This document shows, in pieces, positions 32,584 through 33,655 of a stretch of 33,655 bases of DNA. Below the pieces are notes generated by a model. That model had not been told where the DNA came from and searched no databases. It worked only from the letters and a program-made list of their open reading frames with translations. Numbering within the stretch: position 1 is the stretch's first letter; each line of letters starts with the position of its first letter. Location of the stretch: the NCBI GenBank assembly GCA_027484915.1, contig JAIXSA010000117.1, positions 1 through 33,655 on the forward strand. Reading direction: 5' to 3'. This DNA comes from Paracoccaceae bacterium (GTDB taxonomy: Bacteria; Pseudomonadota; Alphaproteobacteria; Rhodobacterales; Rhodobacteraceae). The translations under genes were made by a program, and so were the position numbers.

Positions 32584-33441
32584 CTACTTGTAGCCGTAGA
32601 GCCACCCGTCGCCGTCCCCTTCAAGGATGTCCTGGTCGATCATCGGGTGATTTTGGACATCGACCCCGGACAGTGCCGGAATCCGGATACGGTGCAGGGA
32701 TTGACCTGGGCCGCAGGGCGCAAGGCCACGCAGCGCATTGGCCTTATCGCGGTCGATGAACTCGGCCACCACGCAATAGCGGATGCCTTGGCCACTGTGA
32801 TAATCGCCCCGATGGGGAATGTTCGTATCGAAGACCAAGCAGTCCCCCGGCTGATAAGCCACCCGCACTGCGCCCTCGCGCTGGTCGGTCTTCGGCTTGA
32901 AAAGGAACCGCGAGATTTCGTCCGCCATCCGGATTTCGTACAGGTGTGGACGTTCGGTCGGCACAACCACTGTGCCCGACGGACTGCCCTCGGTGTCGAA
33001 CACCATGAAGACCTTGACGCGATACCCGACATTGTCGTCGTGCCAGCCTTCCGCCGTAGCGTTCAGCCCGTCCATCACCGACTTGACGTAAAGATTGTCC
33101 AGCCGCACATGCGGCCCGAGGTAATTGGTCACGGCCGACTGAAGCGTCTTCGAGGTCAGGATCGCTTCCCACAGGAAGGCGGGAAGGTTCCAGTTGAGAT
33201 GGATGCGCTTCGCCGCATCAGGGCGGACCCTTAGTTCGGATGCGATCATCCGATCCTTCAGACCGGGTGCGTCAAGAAAGCTGTCGATACTGGTTTTCAG
33301 CATCCCACCCCGAATGCCGCTGTGCGCAACTTTCCCTGCTGAATCCGACCGCCGGTCATAACTGTGGATATGTTCGAGGCAACGTTTGCGACGCCCTAGA
33401 AGCTTTAAAGTCTTGAACGCTTTCTTCACGCTGCTCACCAT
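32584..33441 (-). CDS. Phytanoyl-CoA dioxygenase (PhyH)-like 2-oxoglutarate/Fe(II) oxygenase
   Basis: A 285-residue protein from ATG 33441, chosen for AAAGGT seven bases upstream. The frame stays open to a GTG at 33585, adding 48 residues. The iron triad is visible: His134-x-Asp136 in GWHDDN, His210 in FDTNIPHRGDYHSGQGIRY, and Arg221 for 2-oxoglutarate. PhyH-like proteins hydroxylate lipids or small molecules; substrates are unknown here. The first 60 codons are richer in A and T than neighbouring genes, so transfer is possible. Confidence 0.8.
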   Translation of the reverse strand: MVSSVKKAFKTLKLLGRRKRCLEHIHSYDRRSDSAGKVAHSGIRGGMLKTSIDSFLDAPGLKDRMIASELRVRPDAAKRIHLNWNLPAFLWEAILTSKTLQSAVTNYLGPHVRLDNLYVKSVMDGLNATAEGWHDDNVGYRVKVFMVFDTEGSPSGTVVVPTERPHLYEIRMADEISRFLFKPKTDQREGAVRVAYQPGDCLVFDTNIPHRGDYHSGQGIRYCVVAEFIDRDKANALRGLAPCGPGQSLHRIRIPALSGVDVQNHPMIDQDILEGDGDGWLYGYK

Positions 33442-33655
33442 TACTCGCACCTTTTGATTTGCTAAATCTGCCTGGCGTTGAAAATGCTGCAACGCAATTT
33501 CAACTTCAAGGCGATTTTCATTGAGCACCGTTACGACGGCGATCCTTTGCAACCGGGGGAGGCCGACGTGACTCCAAGGTACCACCGCCGCTCGCGTCGG
33601 TAGGGTAAGGTGGCGATCAACCAGCCGACTGCGACCGCTTCATGAGTGGGACCAA
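33442..33655. other. Upstream edge region of the PhyH-like gene
   Basis: No second gene is seen. An in-frame minus-strand extension of the PhyH-like frame covers 33442-33585, with AT-richer codons and the peptide RIAVVTVLNEN, which weakly recalls the start of a family 2 glycosyltransferase. The edge cuts any further gene. Confidence 0.35.

Overview
The window looks like chromosomal DNA of an alphaproteobacterium in the Rhodobacteraceae (Rhodobacter/Roseobacter-like). The grounds are high GC, the order and style of a rhodobacterial Tad (Flp) pilus locus, an alphaproteobacterial-type rnpB, a cysteine-free L33, DUF1127 mini-proteins beside a LysR gene, and AT-rich hairpins between convergent genes. 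I see no phage, transposon, CRISPR, tRNA or plasmid genes; it reads as core chromosome with a possibly foreign gene at the right edge.

Layout. (1) 1-1205: end of a two-subunit 3-oxoacid CoA-transferase operon plus a small GNAT-like protein; a minus-strand lytic transglycosylase (1202-2062) converges on it. (2) 2405-14932: a large Tad pilus locus on the plus strand. It holds two near-identical Flp pilin genes, each with its own copied promoter block and terminator; then CpaB/RcpC, the CpaC/RcpA secretin and an OmpA-like lipoprotein; then, after a terminator, tadZ-tadA-tadB-tadC, two TPR lipoproteins (the second TadD-like), the prepilin peptidase tadV, and an AAA+ ATPase of unknown role. (3) 14993-16905: 5-formyltetrahydrofolate cyclo-ligase and MgtE (minus), divergent from guanine deaminase (plus). 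(4) 18580-21894: RraB, an unrecognised exported protein, an 8-oxoguanine-deaminase-type amidohydrolase and a HisN-type phosphatase, all minus. (5) 21982-25733: an XRE regulator, a quinone oxidoreductase, a LysR regulator divergent from a DUF1127 gene, and a YbhL-like Bax-inhibitor protein. (6) 25800-28601: GNAT, VIT1/CCC1 transporter, rpmG (L33), RNase P RNA and an N-acetylmuramoyl-L-alanine amidase. (7) 28598-33441: an Excalibur-type lipoprotein, gatA, gatC, a second DUF1127 gene, a UPF0173 hydrolase and a PhyH-like dioxygenase.

How the genes fit together. The Tad genes make a nearly complete type IVb pilus machine: pilin, peptidase, ATPase, two platform proteins, localiser, secretin, periplasmic CpaB, pilotin-like lipoproteins. 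The divergent lytic transglycosylase could help it cross peptidoglycan. No TadE/F/G pseudopilin genes are seen here. Two purine deaminases (guanine and 8-oxoguanine) lie close together and suggest purine salvage or detoxification. The most interesting items are the duplicated pilin units with a conserved cysteine pair and a D5/W6 prepilin motif, the extra AAA+ ATPase after tadV, a repeat-rich operator-like region upstream of the quinone oxidoreductase, a possible ybhL leader with a sigma-32-like promoter, an rnpB promoter built over the amidase stop codon, and two HPSP-encoding insert-like segments in the amidase.
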